Source of the DNA: Gordonia sp. PP30
GTDB lineage: Bacteria > Actinomycetota > Actinomycetes > Mycobacteriales > Mycobacteriaceae
DNA: 64,000 nucleotides
Assembly (NCBI RefSeq): GCF_023100845.1
Contig: NZ_CP095864.1
Coordinates: 248,001-312,000 of the forward strand
Direction: 5' to 3'
Shown here: piece after piece, positions 1 through 7,686 of the stretch
Layout of the letters: the number at the start of each line of letters is the position of its first letter
Numbering within the stretch: the first letter of the stretch is position 1
Translations under genes and position numbers: made by a program
The notes under the pieces: model-generated
The model's input: the letters and a program-made list of their open reading frames with translations, nothing else
Told to the model about the DNA's origin: nothing
Database searches by the model: none

Positions 1-18
1 CGAGAAGGAGAGGGATTG

Positions 19-573
19 ATGTCCGAGCACACCGACGAGGCCACCGAAGCGATCTCCGACGCGGCGGCCGGCGACCCGGCCGCGGACTCGGCGCAGCCGG
101 CCGAGAAGCCGGCCGGGGCCGAGCCGACCACCACCCGCGCGCACCAGCACAAGGAAGTGGCGCGCCGGGATCGCGGTGACGACCGCGGCCGCACCGTCAT
201 CGCCGACACCGTGGTCGCGAAGATCGCGGGCATCGCGACCCGCGAGATCGGCGGCGTCTACGACCTCGGCGGGGCCGGGGAACGGATGGTCGGCAAGGTG
301 CGCGACGTGATCCCGGGAACGTCGTCCAGCGTGACGCAGGGCATCAACGTCGAGGTCGGCGAGAAGCAGGCGGCGGTCGACGTGCAGATCATCGCCGAGT
401 ACGGCGTCGCCATCCACCAGCTTGCGAACGCGATCCGGCGCAACGTGGTCGCCGCCATCGAGGGCATGACGGGGCTGGAGGTGACCGAGGTCAACGTGGC
501 GGTGCACGACGTGCACCTCCCGGACTCCGGCTCCGCCGCCGACGACCCCGCGCAACCGCCGCGCGTGCAGTGA
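19..573 (+). CDS. Asp23/Gls24 family envelope stress protein
   Basis: This 184-residue protein has a low-complexity, acidic, Ala-rich first 45 residues and then an Asp23/Gls24 domain at about 60-165, with the family pattern of a conserved start (TVIADTVVAKIAGIA), a central GINVEVGEKQAAVDV strand pair and a C-terminal VTEVNVAVHDV strand. Family members are alkaline-shock/envelope-stress proteins that associate with the cytoplasmic membrane through a partner anchor; the substrate is unknown. I chose ATG 19 over TTG 16 because an AAGGAG ribosome site lies 8 nt upstream. It is the first gene visible of a seven-gene chain whose stops and starts overlap by 1 to 8 nt, so it is almost certainly cotranscribed with the following membrane proteins. 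The operon promoter lies outside the window. Confidence 0.85.
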   Translation: MSEHTDEATEAISDAAAGDPAADSAQPAEKPAGAEPTTTRAHQHKEVARRDRGDDRGRTVIADTVVAKIAGIATREIGGVYDLGGAGERMVGKVRDVIPGTSSSVTQGINVEVGEKQAAVDVQIIAEYGVAIHQLANAIRRNVVAAIEGMTGLEVTEVNVAVHDVHLPDSGSAADDPAQPPRVQ

Positions 574-926
574 TGAGCGGGCCGGGGCCGGCCGACGGGA
601 TCGGGGGGACCGATCCCGTCGGTGAACTCGCGGCGCGGATCGCCGAGGCGGTCCGCGCGGTGCCGGGCGTCGCCGGTCTCTCCGGCGGGTCGTACGGAAC
701 GATCGCCACGTACCTGCCCGGCCGTCGGGTGGTCGGCGTGCGGCTGGGCGCCGACGAGGGCGAGGTCGCGGTGATCGCGTCGCTCGGCCATCCGCTGGCC
801 GAGCTGGCCGACCGGATCCGCGCGGCCGCCTCGTCGATCACCGGTCTCCCGATCGACGTGCTGATCGCCGACCTCGATACCCCACCGGACCCGGATTCCG
901 GGCGTAGAGAAAGTGAGCGAGCATGA
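573..926 (+). CDS. Asp23-like small protein in envelope-stress operon
   Basis: A 117-residue soluble protein with no signal peptide or membrane segment. Residues 10-90 contain a pattern reminiscent of a degenerate Asp23 fold (VGELAARIAEAVRAVPGVAGL, then YLPGRRVVGVRLGADEGEVAVIASL and a closing helix-strand unit ending in IDVLIADL), but I cannot assign the family with certainty. The ATG shares its A with the TGA of the upstream gene, and its own TGA overlaps the next ATG by 4 nt, so translational coupling is likely. The context suggests a partner of the two clear Asp23 proteins encoded at 19-573 and 1098-1535. Confidence 0.7.
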   Translation: MSGPGPADGIGGTDPVGELAARIAEAVRAVPGVAGLSGGSYGTIATYLPGRRVVGVRLGADEGEVAVIASLGHPLAELADRIRAAASSITGLPIDVLIADLDTPPDPDSGRRESERA

Positions 927-1105
927 ACAACTTCGCGACCATCGGGCTCCTCGCGGGCCTGCTTCTGGCGCTGTGCGCGACCACCGGTGGCCTGGTGGGT
1001 TTCCTGATCGGCGTGGTGCTCGGCGGCATCGGGCTGATCCTGGGGCTGCATCGGGACGGCAGCATCGACCTGACCGCCGTGGTGCGGAGCCGTAACCGTG
1101 GCTGA
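923..1105 (+). CDS. Small two-helix membrane protein (DUF2273-like)
   Basis: Sixty residues, almost entirely two hydrophobic segments (about residues 6-24 and 28-45) joined by a glycine-containing turn, then a short charged tail. The size and the GGLVGFLIGVVLGGIGLI type of glycine-spaced helix resemble the DUF2273 small membrane proteins that accompany Asp23 genes in Actinobacteria; that is family knowledge, not proof. The ATG overlaps the preceding TGA (ATGA), and the gene overlaps the next one by 8 nt. A role as membrane anchor or scaffold for the soluble Asp23 proteins is an inference from context. Confidence 0.7.
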   Translation: MNNFATIGLLAGLLLALCATTGGLVGFLIGVVLGGIGLILGLHRDGSIDLTAVVRSRNRG

Positions 1106-1535
1106 CCTGCCGGATACGGACGCCGCACCACCCGCGGAGGCGGAACCGGCCGAGACGCCCGAGCCGCCGGGTGCGCTGACCATCGCCGACCGGGTCGGCC
1201 GCGTCATCGCCGAGCGGGCCGCGCTGGGCGTCGACGACGTCGTCGCGTACAGCACCGGCGTCGGATCGCTGGCCGGGGGCAACGCCGCCGTGCGTGCGAT
1301 GGTCGGCGGGTCGTACCCGCGCGCGCAGATCGACATGGGCGTCGCCTCGCCGCGCCTGTCGATCGAGGTCGCGCTCGCCTGGCCGTCGCCGGTGACGCAG
1401 GTGTGCCGGCGGCTGCGGACCCACCTGACCGAGGAACTGACGCGTCTCACCGGGGTGACGCCCGCCGCCGTGGACGTCGCGGTGGCGGCGCTGGTGGCGC
1501 GCACCTCGGCCGAGCCGGGGGAGACGGTGCTGTGA
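1098..1535 (+). CDS. Second Asp23/Gls24 family protein
   Basis: A 145-residue protein with a short acidic/proline-rich head (residues 1-30) and an Asp23-type domain at about 30-135, starting LTIADRVGRVIAERAALGVDDV and ending in the strand VTPAAVDVAVAALV. The GTG start at 1098 lies inside the end of the preceding gene. Two Asp23 paralogues in one operon separated by a small membrane protein is a common actinobacterial arrangement. No catalytic residues are expected; the family is structural or stress-related. Confidence 0.75.
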   Translation: MADLPDTDAAPPAEAEPAETPEPPGALTIADRVGRVIAERAALGVDDVVAYSTGVGSLAGGNAAVRAMVGGSYPRAQIDMGVASPRLSIEVALAWPSPVTQVCRRLRTHLTEELTRLTGVTPAAVDVAVAALVARTSAEPGETVL

Positions 1536-2089
1536 GCCGCGACGACAGCACGCGGGTGCGGACGCCGGCGGCACTGCCGGCCGCGGCGCTCGCCGGAGCC
1601 GGTCTCGGGCTGGTGCTGCTGGTGCTGGCCGGCATCGCGATCCGGGATCTGATCGTCCGGGCCGGCTGGATCAGCGGCGACGAATGGCTGCGCGGGGCCA
1701 CCGATTGGGGCACGCGGACCGGGTGGCAGGCGTGGATGTGGGCGCTGGTGGTGGCGCTGCTGGTCGCCGGGCTGGGACTCCTGTGGCTCGCGGTCAAGCC
1801 GCGCAAGCATCGCTACGTGGCGGTCGGTCACCAGGGTCCGCGCACGACCACCTGGACCCGGCCCCTCGACGTGGCACGACGCTGCAGCTCCGCGGTCGGC
1901 GAACTGGCGGGCGTGGACGCGGTCAGCACCGTGTACGGACGACGGAAGGTGGTCGTCGTGATCACCGCGGCCGAGGGCGTGATCGACACCGGGGCCGTCG
2001 CGCAGACGGTCACCGAGGTGGTGGAGCCGCTCACCGGGCACGCGCCCAAGGTGAAGGTCCGCGTGCGCGGCGGAAGGAGTGCCCGATGA
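1532..2089 (+). CDS. DUF6286-like membrane protein of Asp23 operon
   Basis: A 185-residue protein with two membrane helices (about 16-36 and 70-90) and a cytoplasmic or extracytoplasmic C-terminal alpha/beta domain (about 105-180) containing VDAVSTVYGRRKVVVVITA and VEPLTGHAPKVKVRVRGG. The domain recalls the DUF6286 proteins found beside Asp23 genes in Actinobacteria. The GTG at 1532 overlaps the previous stop (GTGA), which fixes the start well. It probably helps tether Asp23 proteins to the envelope; this is inferred from position only. Confidence 0.65.
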   Translation: MSRDDSTRVRTPAALPAAALAGAGLGLVLLVLAGIAIRDLIVRAGWISGDEWLRGATDWGTRTGWQAWMWALVVALLVAGLGLLWLAVKPRKHRYVAVGHQGPRTTTWTRPLDVARRCSSAVGELAGVDAVSTVYGRRKVVVVITAAEGVIDTGAVAQTVTEVVEPLTGHAPKVKVRVRGGRSAR

Positions 2090-2649
2090 ACCGGTTGCCC
2101 GCGGCGTGGAACCGACTCTCCGTCGGCCTGGTGGGGCTGTTGCTGGTCGTGGTCGGGCTGGCGCTGCTGTTCTCGCAGGTCACCATCCATCCGCTGTCCG
2201 ACTGGGACGAGCGCATCGACTCCGATGCCATCGACCGCGCCGCCCATCAGGACTGGTGGACGTGGGTGCTGGTCGGCATCGTGGCGCTCGCCGTGCTGTG
2301 GGGGTTCCGGCTGCTCGCGACGCTGATCCGCCCGCAGGCCGTGGAGCGCCTGGTTCTGGACGGCAGCGAGGAGGGCGGCCGCATGACCATCCCGCCGGGA
2401 CTCATCGCGTCCGCCGTGTCCGACGACCTCAAGGCCGATCCGCTGTTCGAGGACGTCTCCGTCAAGGCGCTCGACGACCGCGGCGCCAAACTGATCCGGA
2501 TCGTCGTGACCGCGCCCGCGCATCGCACGTACGACGAGGTCTCCGCCGCGCTGGCGGTGGCCACGGAGCAGATCGAGGCCGCCGTCGGCGACACCGAGCT
2601 GCACGTGCAGACCATGGTCCAGTTCGCGCCGCCGCGGCGAGCCCGGTGA
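2086..2649 (+). CDS. AmaP-like alkaline shock membrane anchor
   Basis: A 187-residue protein with helices at about 10-28 and 58-78, then an Asp23-like alpha/beta domain (about 90-180: MTIPPGLIASAVSDDLKADP, KLIRIVVTAPAHRTYDEVSAAL). This layout matches AmaP, the membrane anchor that holds Asp23 at the membrane in Firmicutes, and the actinobacterial proteins given that name. A GGAAGGAG site precedes the ATG, which also overlaps the upstream TGA. It is the last membrane component of the operon before the orphan ligand-binding protein at 2646. Confidence 0.65.
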   Translation: MNRLPAAWNRLSVGLVGLLLVVVGLALLFSQVTIHPLSDWDERIDSDAIDRAAHQDWWTWVLVGIVALAVLWGFRLLATLIRPQAVERLVLDGSEEGGRMTIPPGLIASAVSDDLKADPLFEDVSVKALDDRGAKLIRIVVTAPAHRTYDEVSAALAVATEQIEAAVGDTELHVQTMVQFAPPRRAR

Positions 2650-3383
2650 GCACCTTCCGGCTCGCCTACGTCCCGGGCGTGATGCCGGCCAAGTGGGTGC
2701 GGACGTTCGCCGAGCGCCGGCCGGGCGTCGACGTGGAGCTGGTGGCCTGCCCGGCGGGCGAAGCCGCGCTGCGCGTGCGTTCCGGCGCCGTCGACGCCGC
2801 CCTGGCCCGCCCGGCCGCCGCCGGGGAGGACGGGCTGGCGGTGATCCGGGTCTATGACGAGGTGCCGGTCGTCGTCGTGCCGAAAGAGCATCTGCTGACC
2901 GCGGCCGACGAGCTGACCTGTGCGGATCTGGACGGGGAGTGGTTGCTGCGACCGGAGGACGACGTCCTCGACTGGGCCGATCGCCCGGGGGAGACCCTGG
3001 ATTTCCGGCCGGAGTCCACCGCCGATGCGGTCGGGCTGGTGGCCGAGGAGATGGGCCTGCTGGTGGTGCCGATGTCGCTGGCGCGGCTGCATCACCGTCG
3101 CGATCTCACGTACCGTCCGCTGGCCGACGGGCCCGCCTCGCCGGTCGGGCTGCTCTGGCGGGAGCCGACGAGCGAGCTGGTGGACGAGTTCATCGGCGTC
3201 GTGCGGGGGCGCCGTGCCGGATCGTCGCGCGGACAGAGCGAGCCGGCGCCCAAGCGGTCGGCCAAGGAGAAGGCGGCGGCACGTCGTGCGGCGAAGGAGG
3301 CCGCGGGCACCATCCCACCGCGCAAGGCCGCCGGGAATCGGAAGCCGAACGCCCGCCGGGCCTCTCGGCGCGGCGGGCGGTGA
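2646..3383 (+). CDS. Orphan LysR-type substrate-binding domain protein
   Basis: A 245-residue protein that looks like the effector-binding half of a LysR regulator: residues 3-185 have the type 2 periplasmic-binding fold order (FRLAYVPGVMPAKWVRTF, VDVELV, LRVRSGAVDAALARP, VIRVYDEVPVVVVPKEH, VGLVAEEMGLLVVPMSL). There is no helix-turn-helix in front; the GTG start overlaps the stop of the AmaP-like gene. The last 50 residues are a Lys/Arg/Ala-rich tail that could bind nucleic acid or acidic partners. Its place at the end of an envelope-stress operon suggests a ligand sensor, but this is untested. An ordinary LysR that lost its N-terminus is excluded only by the tight operon overlap. Confidence 0.7.
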   Translation: MSTFRLAYVPGVMPAKWVRTFAERRPGVDVELVACPAGEAALRVRSGAVDAALARPAAAGEDGLAVIRVYDEVPVVVVPKEHLLTAADELTCADLDGEWLLRPEDDVLDWADRPGETLDFRPESTADAVGLVAEEMGLLVVPMSLARLHHRRDLTYRPLADGPASPVGLLWREPTSELVDEFIGVVRGRRAGSSRGQSEPAPKRSAKEKAAARRAAKEAAGTIPPRKAAGNRKPNARRASRRGGR

Positions 3384-3392
3384 GCGGACCGG

Positions 3393-4442
3393 TCAGAAGC
3401 TGAAGGCCCAGACGTTCGGGGCGCAGACGAGCTTCGGGTAGGTCTTCGGGTCGAGGGCGCGCAGGGCGATCGACATGGCGCGCGAGGAATAGACCATCGA
3501 GAGGTGGTCGGAGGTGTCCGCCTCGCAGCCGTGCTGCAGCACGATGTTCTGCACGCCGCCGCCCCTGATGAAGGCGCTGTCGAACGGGGTCACCACCTCG
3601 TCGTACTCGGTGGCGACCGACGTGTACTCGATGCCGGGGTAGGTCATCCGCCCGGCGTTGACGGCCTTGACCGCGGGTGAGCCGACGGCCTGGTCGATCG
3701 GGCCCGCACCGTACAGCCAGGAGTAGAACTCCATCACCGGCAGGCCGAGGTCGTCGATGGCGCGGCCGAAGGCGGCGAGGCCGTCGAGCGTGGTGCCGTG
3801 GTTGGGTGTGCCGAACATGATCAGCTTGCCGACCTTGTTCTTCGCCGGGTCGGTGCGATCGGCGCCGCCGCCGAACTTGATCCAGTGGCGGGCGACCAGG
3901 CCGCCCTGCGAATGGGCGATGATGTCGACCTTGTCCGAGCCGGTGGCCTTGCGGACACGGTCGATGTACGCACCGAGCTGTTCGGACGACCGGCGGATGG
4001 AGGCCGCCCCCTGCACGCCGGGCATGACGATGGCGACGCCGCCCTTGTCGAGCAGGTCGGTGCGGCCGTAGTTCGGCGCGAAGACGCAGTAGCCGGCCTT
4101 CTTCAGGACGGGCGAGAACGCCGCCCAGTTGTCGTAGGCGTTCTCGTAGGTGCCGTGCACCAGGACCACCGGGTTCCGGCCGTCCTTCGGCTTGCAGTGA
4201 AAGTCGTTGGCGCCCTTGGGGGCGGCGTTCGGGTTCAGCTGGCCGTAGGCGTAGCCGGACCAGAATCCGGACGACGCCGGGCCCTCGCCCACGGTGTTCG
4301 GGATCGGGGGCAACGTGGTTCCCGACACCCGTGTGTCGACGCGCGGAGCCTGGGCGCCGGGCCGGGCGTCCGCGTTCGCGGCGGTGGCGGTCAAGGCCGC
4401 GGCGGTCAGCAGTACGCCGCCGATTCTGTGCGCTAGACGCAA
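3393..4442 (-). CDS. Secreted alpha/beta-hydrolase lipase
   Basis: A 349-residue esterase/lipase with a cleavable signal peptide (residues 1-27, ending near ADA-RP). The alpha/beta-hydrolase signatures are plain: an oxyanion-hole HG motif in VVLVHGTYENAYDNW (about residue 95) and the nucleophile elbow AHSQGG (about residue 180); an acid residue and a late histidine (CEADTSDHLSM) follow near the C-terminus. It resembles the secreted triacylglycerol lipases of Nocardia and Streptomyces. The start is a TTG with GGGAG 8 nt upstream. It is divergent from the PucR-type regulator at 4577 and has a palindrome just upstream (4465-4488), so the two may share control. Its 3' end nearly meets the operon ending at 3383. 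Confidence 0.85.
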   Translation of the reverse strand: MRLAHRIGGVLLTAAALTATAANADARPGAQAPRVDTRVSGTTLPPIPNTVGEGPASSGFWSGYAYGQLNPNAAPKGANDFHCKPKDGRNPVVLVHGTYENAYDNWAAFSPVLKKAGYCVFAPNYGRTDLLDKGGVAIVMPGVQGAASIRRSSEQLGAYIDRVRKATGSDKVDIIAHSQGGLVARHWIKFGGGADRTDPAKNKVGKLIMFGTPNHGTTLDGLAAFGRAIDDLGLPVMEFYSWLYGAGPIDQAVGSPAVKAVNAGRMTYPGIEYTSVATEYDEVVTPFDSAFIRGGGVQNIVLQHGCEADTSDHLSMVYSSRAMSIALRALDPKTYPKLVCAPNVWAFSF

Positions 4443-4464
4443 GGCTGTTTCTCCCCTGGACTTG

Positions 4465-4488
4465 ACCTACGGCGACGTAGCCGTAGGT
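4465..4488. promoter_or_regulatory. Palindrome between lipase and PucR genes
   Basis: ACCTACGGC (4465-4473), six bases, then GCCGTAGGT (4480-4488): a perfect 9-bp inverted repeat 23 bp upstream of the lipase start. Symmetry and position suit a repressor operator. Such CTACGG-type palindromes occur before lipid genes in mycolic-acid bacteria, usually with TetR proteins, but the regulator is unknown; the adjacent PucR protein is one candidate. Confidence 0.5.
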
Positions 4489-4576
4489 TACTAACTGGTA
4501 ACACGACCGGTTCGGCCGACTATGAACACCGTAGGCAGGGGCATTCGCCCAGGTCGCTCTACTGAGGAGAGAACAA

Positions 4577-5806
4577 TTGCCGGATCCTTCGTCGCCGGAG
4601 ACAAACGCGAATCTGGTCCAGCGTCTGCTCGCCGATTGGCCGGATCTGTCGGGCGAACTGCTCACCGAGGGCCTCGGCGCCTACGCCCCGGCGGGCGTTT
4701 CGGACGACCACTACGACGAGTTGCGGCCGGCGATCGCGGGTACCGGCTACGCCGTGCTGACCGCCCTGGCGGCCGGGCAGGTGCCGAGTCACGACGAGAT
4801 CCGCGGGTTCGTCGGACCGGTCGCCCGCCAGCACGCCGAGGAGCGGCTCCCGCTGCCGGTGCTGATGACCGCGATCCACGCTTCGGCGCAGGTACTGCTG
4901 GCGCACGCCGCGGCGACCGCGCGTCCGGACGAGACGTCCGAGCTGGTCGCGGTCGGCTCGCGTCTGCTGCAGGTGCTGACCTCGATCAATCTGGTGGTCG
5001 TCGACGCCTACCTGGCAGACTCCCCGCTCGACTCCGAACGCGAGGCGCGGCGTGAGTTGTGCGATGCCCTGGTCCACGGCCGGCCCGCCGCGGGCCTGGC
5101 GGCGCGCGCCGACACCGTCGTCGCCGACCGGTACCTGGTGGTGACGGTGCTGCTCGACGTCGACCCGGAGGTCGCGCCCCCGAACATGGTGCTGCACCGG
5201 CGTAAACGGGTGTTGCAGAACGCCCTCGACGAGCTGACCACGGACATCACCCCGGCCCGTTTCGACGGGGTGGAAGGGGTCGCCCTGATCGCCGGAACGG
5301 TCGCCGAATCGGACGCGGCGAGCCCGCGCTGTGCGGAGCTGGCGGCCGGCCTCACCGAAGAATTCGGGGTCGGCGTCTACCTGGCGTTCCTGGAAGACGT
5401 TCCGGTCGGCGAGATCCCGAAGGCCGCGGTCGACGCCGCCGAGCTGGGCCGGCTGGCCAAGGGGCTGAACCGGGGACCGGGGGCGTACCGCATCGATCAG
5501 TTGCTGCTGGAGTTCCAGGTGACCCGGCCCAGCCCCGCGCGGGACCGGCTCGCCGAGCGGGTGGAACCGCTCTTCGACCAGCCGCATCTGCTGGAGGCGC
5601 TGCACTCGCACCTGCAATTCGGTGCGGACCGCAAGTCGGCCGCCGCGCAGGTGCACGTGCACCCGAACACGTACACCTATCGGTTGCGGCGGATCCACGA
5701 GCTCACCGGGCTCGATCCGACGAAGCCGCGCGAGTCCCGGATGCTCGCCGCGGCGCTGATGGTCGCCGGGAAGTGGGACGGGCTGGCATCCGACGCCCGG
5801 CTCTGA
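4577..5806 (+). CDS. PucR/CdaR-type transcriptional regulator
   Basis: A 409-residue regulator. Residues 1-150 form an all-helical sensor region, the middle (160-320) a GGDEF-like/CdaR linker domain, and residues 345-400 the C-terminal PucR helix-turn-helix (LLEALHSHLQFGADRKSAAA, then HPNTYTYRLRRIHELTGLD), the most conserved part of the family. The TTG start is supported by GAGGAGA 6 nt upstream. Family members control catabolic genes as dimers; the ligand here cannot be read. It diverges from the secreted lipase, which is its most obvious target. Confidence 0.8.
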   Translation: MPDPSSPETNANLVQRLLADWPDLSGELLTEGLGAYAPAGVSDDHYDELRPAIAGTGYAVLTALAAGQVPSHDEIRGFVGPVARQHAEERLPLPVLMTAIHASAQVLLAHAAATARPDETSELVAVGSRLLQVLTSINLVVVDAYLADSPLDSEREARRELCDALVHGRPAAGLAARADTVVADRYLVVTVLLDVDPEVAPPNMVLHRRKRVLQNALDELTTDITPARFDGVEGVALIAGTVAESDAASPRCAELAAGLTEEFGVGVYLAFLEDVPVGEIPKAAVDAAELGRLAKGLNRGPGAYRIDQLLLEFQVTRPSPARDRLAERVEPLFDQPHLLEALHSHLQFGADRKSAAAQVHVHPNTYTYRLRRIHELTGLDPTKPRESRMLAAALMVAGKWDGLASDARL

Positions 5807-5828
5807 CCCGCAGCGCCCCGCGAGTCCA

Positions 5829-5858
5829 TGACAGACGTCACGGCGGAAAGGTGACATC
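5829..5858. promoter_or_regulatory. TGAC/GTCA repeats upstream of ABC exporter
   Basis: TGACAGACGTCA (5829-5840) is a short palindrome followed by a second GTGACAT at about 5851. It lies 60 bp upstream of the ABC ATPase gene, where the two-component response regulator encoded at 8778 could bind. Weak evidence: symmetry and position only. Confidence 0.3.
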
Positions 5859-5899
5859 CGCTCTGGGATCGGCTCGCGCCGCGGCGGGATCGTAGAGGC

Positions 5900-6802
5900 A
5901 TGAACCAGACAGCACTCGCACTCAGCCTCGACGGAATCACCAAGCGTTTCGGCGACGTCACCGCGGTCGACCGCGTGGACCTGCGCGTCGCCCCCGGCGA
6001 GGTGGTCGCCTTCCTCGGTCCCAACGGCGCAGGCAAGACCACCACCCTCGACATGGTGCTGGGCCTCTCCCAGCCGGATTCGGGTCGCCTGGAGGTGTTC
6101 GGCCTGCCGCCGCGCCGGGCCGCTCGCGCCGGCCGGATCGCCGCGGTGCTACAGACCGGCGGCCTGCTCGAAGACTTCACCGTGCTGGAGACCGTCCGCG
6201 TCATCGCCTCCCTGCACCGCCGCGACGACGAGGTCGACGCCGTGCTGGCCCGCGCCGGGCTGGTGGAGATCGCCGACCGCAAGGTGTCGCGGTGCTCCGG
6301 CGGCGAGCAGCAGCGCCTCAAGTTCGCGCTCGCCCTGCTCCCCGACCCGGACCTGATCGTGCTCGACGAGCCGACCGCCGGCATGGACGTCGAGTCCCGG
6401 CGCGCCTTCTGGGCCACCATGCGGGCCGACGCCGGCGCCGGACGCACCGTCGTCTTCGCCACCCACTACCTGGAGGAGGCCGACGCGTTCGCGGACCGCA
6501 TCGTGATGATCGCCGGTGGGCGGGTGGTGGCCGACGGCAGCACCGCGCAGATCCGCGCCCGGGCCGGGCGGCGCGTCGTGTCCGCCGTCGTCGGCGACCA
6601 GTGGCTCACGCCGCTGCGTGCCGAACTGCCCGGAGTGGACGTCGTCGAACATCGCGGCGGCCGGCTGTACCTGGCCGCCGCCGACTCCGACGAGCTGGTC
6701 CGGTACTTGCTGACCCGCACCGACGCGCACGACGTCGAGGTCGCCGGCGCGAACCTCGAAGATGCCTTCGTCGCCCTGACTTCGTCATCCCACTCCGGCT
6801 GA
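5900..6802 (+). CDS. ABC exporter ATP-binding subunit
   Basis: A 300-residue ABC ATPase of the DrrA/YhaQ export type. Walker A GPNGAGKTT is at about 40-48, the signature CSGGEQQRL at about 133-141, Walker B LIVLDEPTAGMD follows, and the switch histidine is in FATHYLEEAD. The C-terminal 80 residues form the small accessory domain typical of DrrA-like subunits. The permease follows at 6907 and a histidine kinase and response regulator at 7687 and 8778; all face the same way, the usual layout for an exporter controlled by its own two-component system. The substrate is unknown. Confidence 0.9.
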   Translation: MNQTALALSLDGITKRFGDVTAVDRVDLRVAPGEVVAFLGPNGAGKTTTLDMVLGLSQPDSGRLEVFGLPPRRAARAGRIAAVLQTGGLLEDFTVLETVRVIASLHRRDDEVDAVLARAGLVEIADRKVSRCSGGEQQRLKFALALLPDPDLIVLDEPTAGMDVESRRAFWATMRADAGAGRTVVFATHYLEEADAFADRIVMIAGGRVVADGSTAQIRARAGRRVVSAVVGDQWLTPLRAELPGVDVVEHRGGRLYLAAADSDELVRYLLTRTDAHDVEVAGANLEDAFVALTSSSHSG

Positions 6803-6906
6803 GCCCACCCACGACGGTCGAGCCCTGTTCCGCCGGCTGAACCGGTGCGTTGAACTCCGTGACGAACCGTGTCGAAGCCCACCCCCATCGAAGAGGAATC
6901 ACCCCC

Positions 6907-7668
6907 ATGACCACCATCGCCGCCATCGCACCCACCTACTACCGATACGACGTCCGCCGGGTCCTCCGGAACCGGCGCGCCATGATCTTCACCGTCGTCA
7001 TGCCAGCCCTGCTGTATCTCGTGTTCGGCGCGACCCAATCGCGTTCCGGCACTGTCGGTTCCGGCAATGTCGCGTTCTACGTCCTGGTCGGCATGGCCCT
7101 GTACGGCGCGGTGCTCGCGGCGACCACGAATGCCGCCGCGATCTCCCTGGAACAGCTCGCCGGGTGGACACGCACCCTGGCGATGACCCCGCTGCGTCCG
7201 TCCGGGTACGTCGCGACCAAGGTGGCCGTCGCCCTGACGATGGCCGCGTTGCCGGTCGGCGTGCTGGTGATCGCCGGGATCGCGACCGGCGCCCACGCCC
7301 CGGTCTGGGTCTGGATCGCGTGCCTGGCGATCGCCCTGGCCGGCGCCGGGATCTTCGCGGCCTTCGGCCTGGCCGTCGGCAGCGCCCTCGCCTCGGAGGG
7401 CGCCATGCAGGTGCTCGGCGGCGTGCTGGCACTGCTGGCCTTCGCGGGCAACGTCTTCGTGCCGCTGAAGGGCACCATGCTGACGATCGCGCAGTTCACC
7501 CCGATGTTCGGCGTGACGACGCTGGCCCGCTACCCGCTCGACCGCGGCGTCACCGTGTACGGCGAGCACATCGCCCTGTGGATTCCGGTGGTCAACACCG
7601 CCGCGTGGGCCGCGATCTTCGCCGCCGCAGCCGTGTTCTTCTACACTCGCAGCACCGCCCGACGCTGA
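6907..7668 (+). CDS. ABC-2 type permease
   Basis: A 253-residue integral membrane protein with six hydrophobic segments (about 25-45, 60-80, 105-130, 140-165, 175-195 and 225-245), the ABC-2 exporter permease layout, starting with a short amphipathic head (YYRYDVRRVLRNRRAM). ATG 6907 has AGAGGA 9 nt upstream and is preferred to a TTG at 6850. It pairs with the ATPase at 5900. Between them, at about 6825-6890, is a copy of the degenerate dispersed GGCTGA...TGTCGAAG sequence discussed in the findings. Confidence 0.85.
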   Translation: MTTIAAIAPTYYRYDVRRVLRNRRAMIFTVVMPALLYLVFGATQSRSGTVGSGNVAFYVLVGMALYGAVLAATTNAAAISLEQLAGWTRTLAMTPLRPSGYVATKVAVALTMAALPVGVLVIAGIATGAHAPVWVWIACLAIALAGAGIFAAFGLAVGSALASEGAMQVLGGVLALLAFAGNVFVPLKGTMLTIAQFTPMFGVTTLARYPLDRGVTVYGEHIALWIPVVNTAAWAAIFAAAAVFFYTRSTARR

Positions 7669-7686
7669 CTCCAGTCGAAGGAACCG

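Noticed and set aside
3190..4665. Long minus-strand frame overlapping the lipase in another frame
   Set aside because: The lipase frame has a signal peptide, nucleophile elbow and ribosome site; the alternative is Arg/Pro-rich without motifs.
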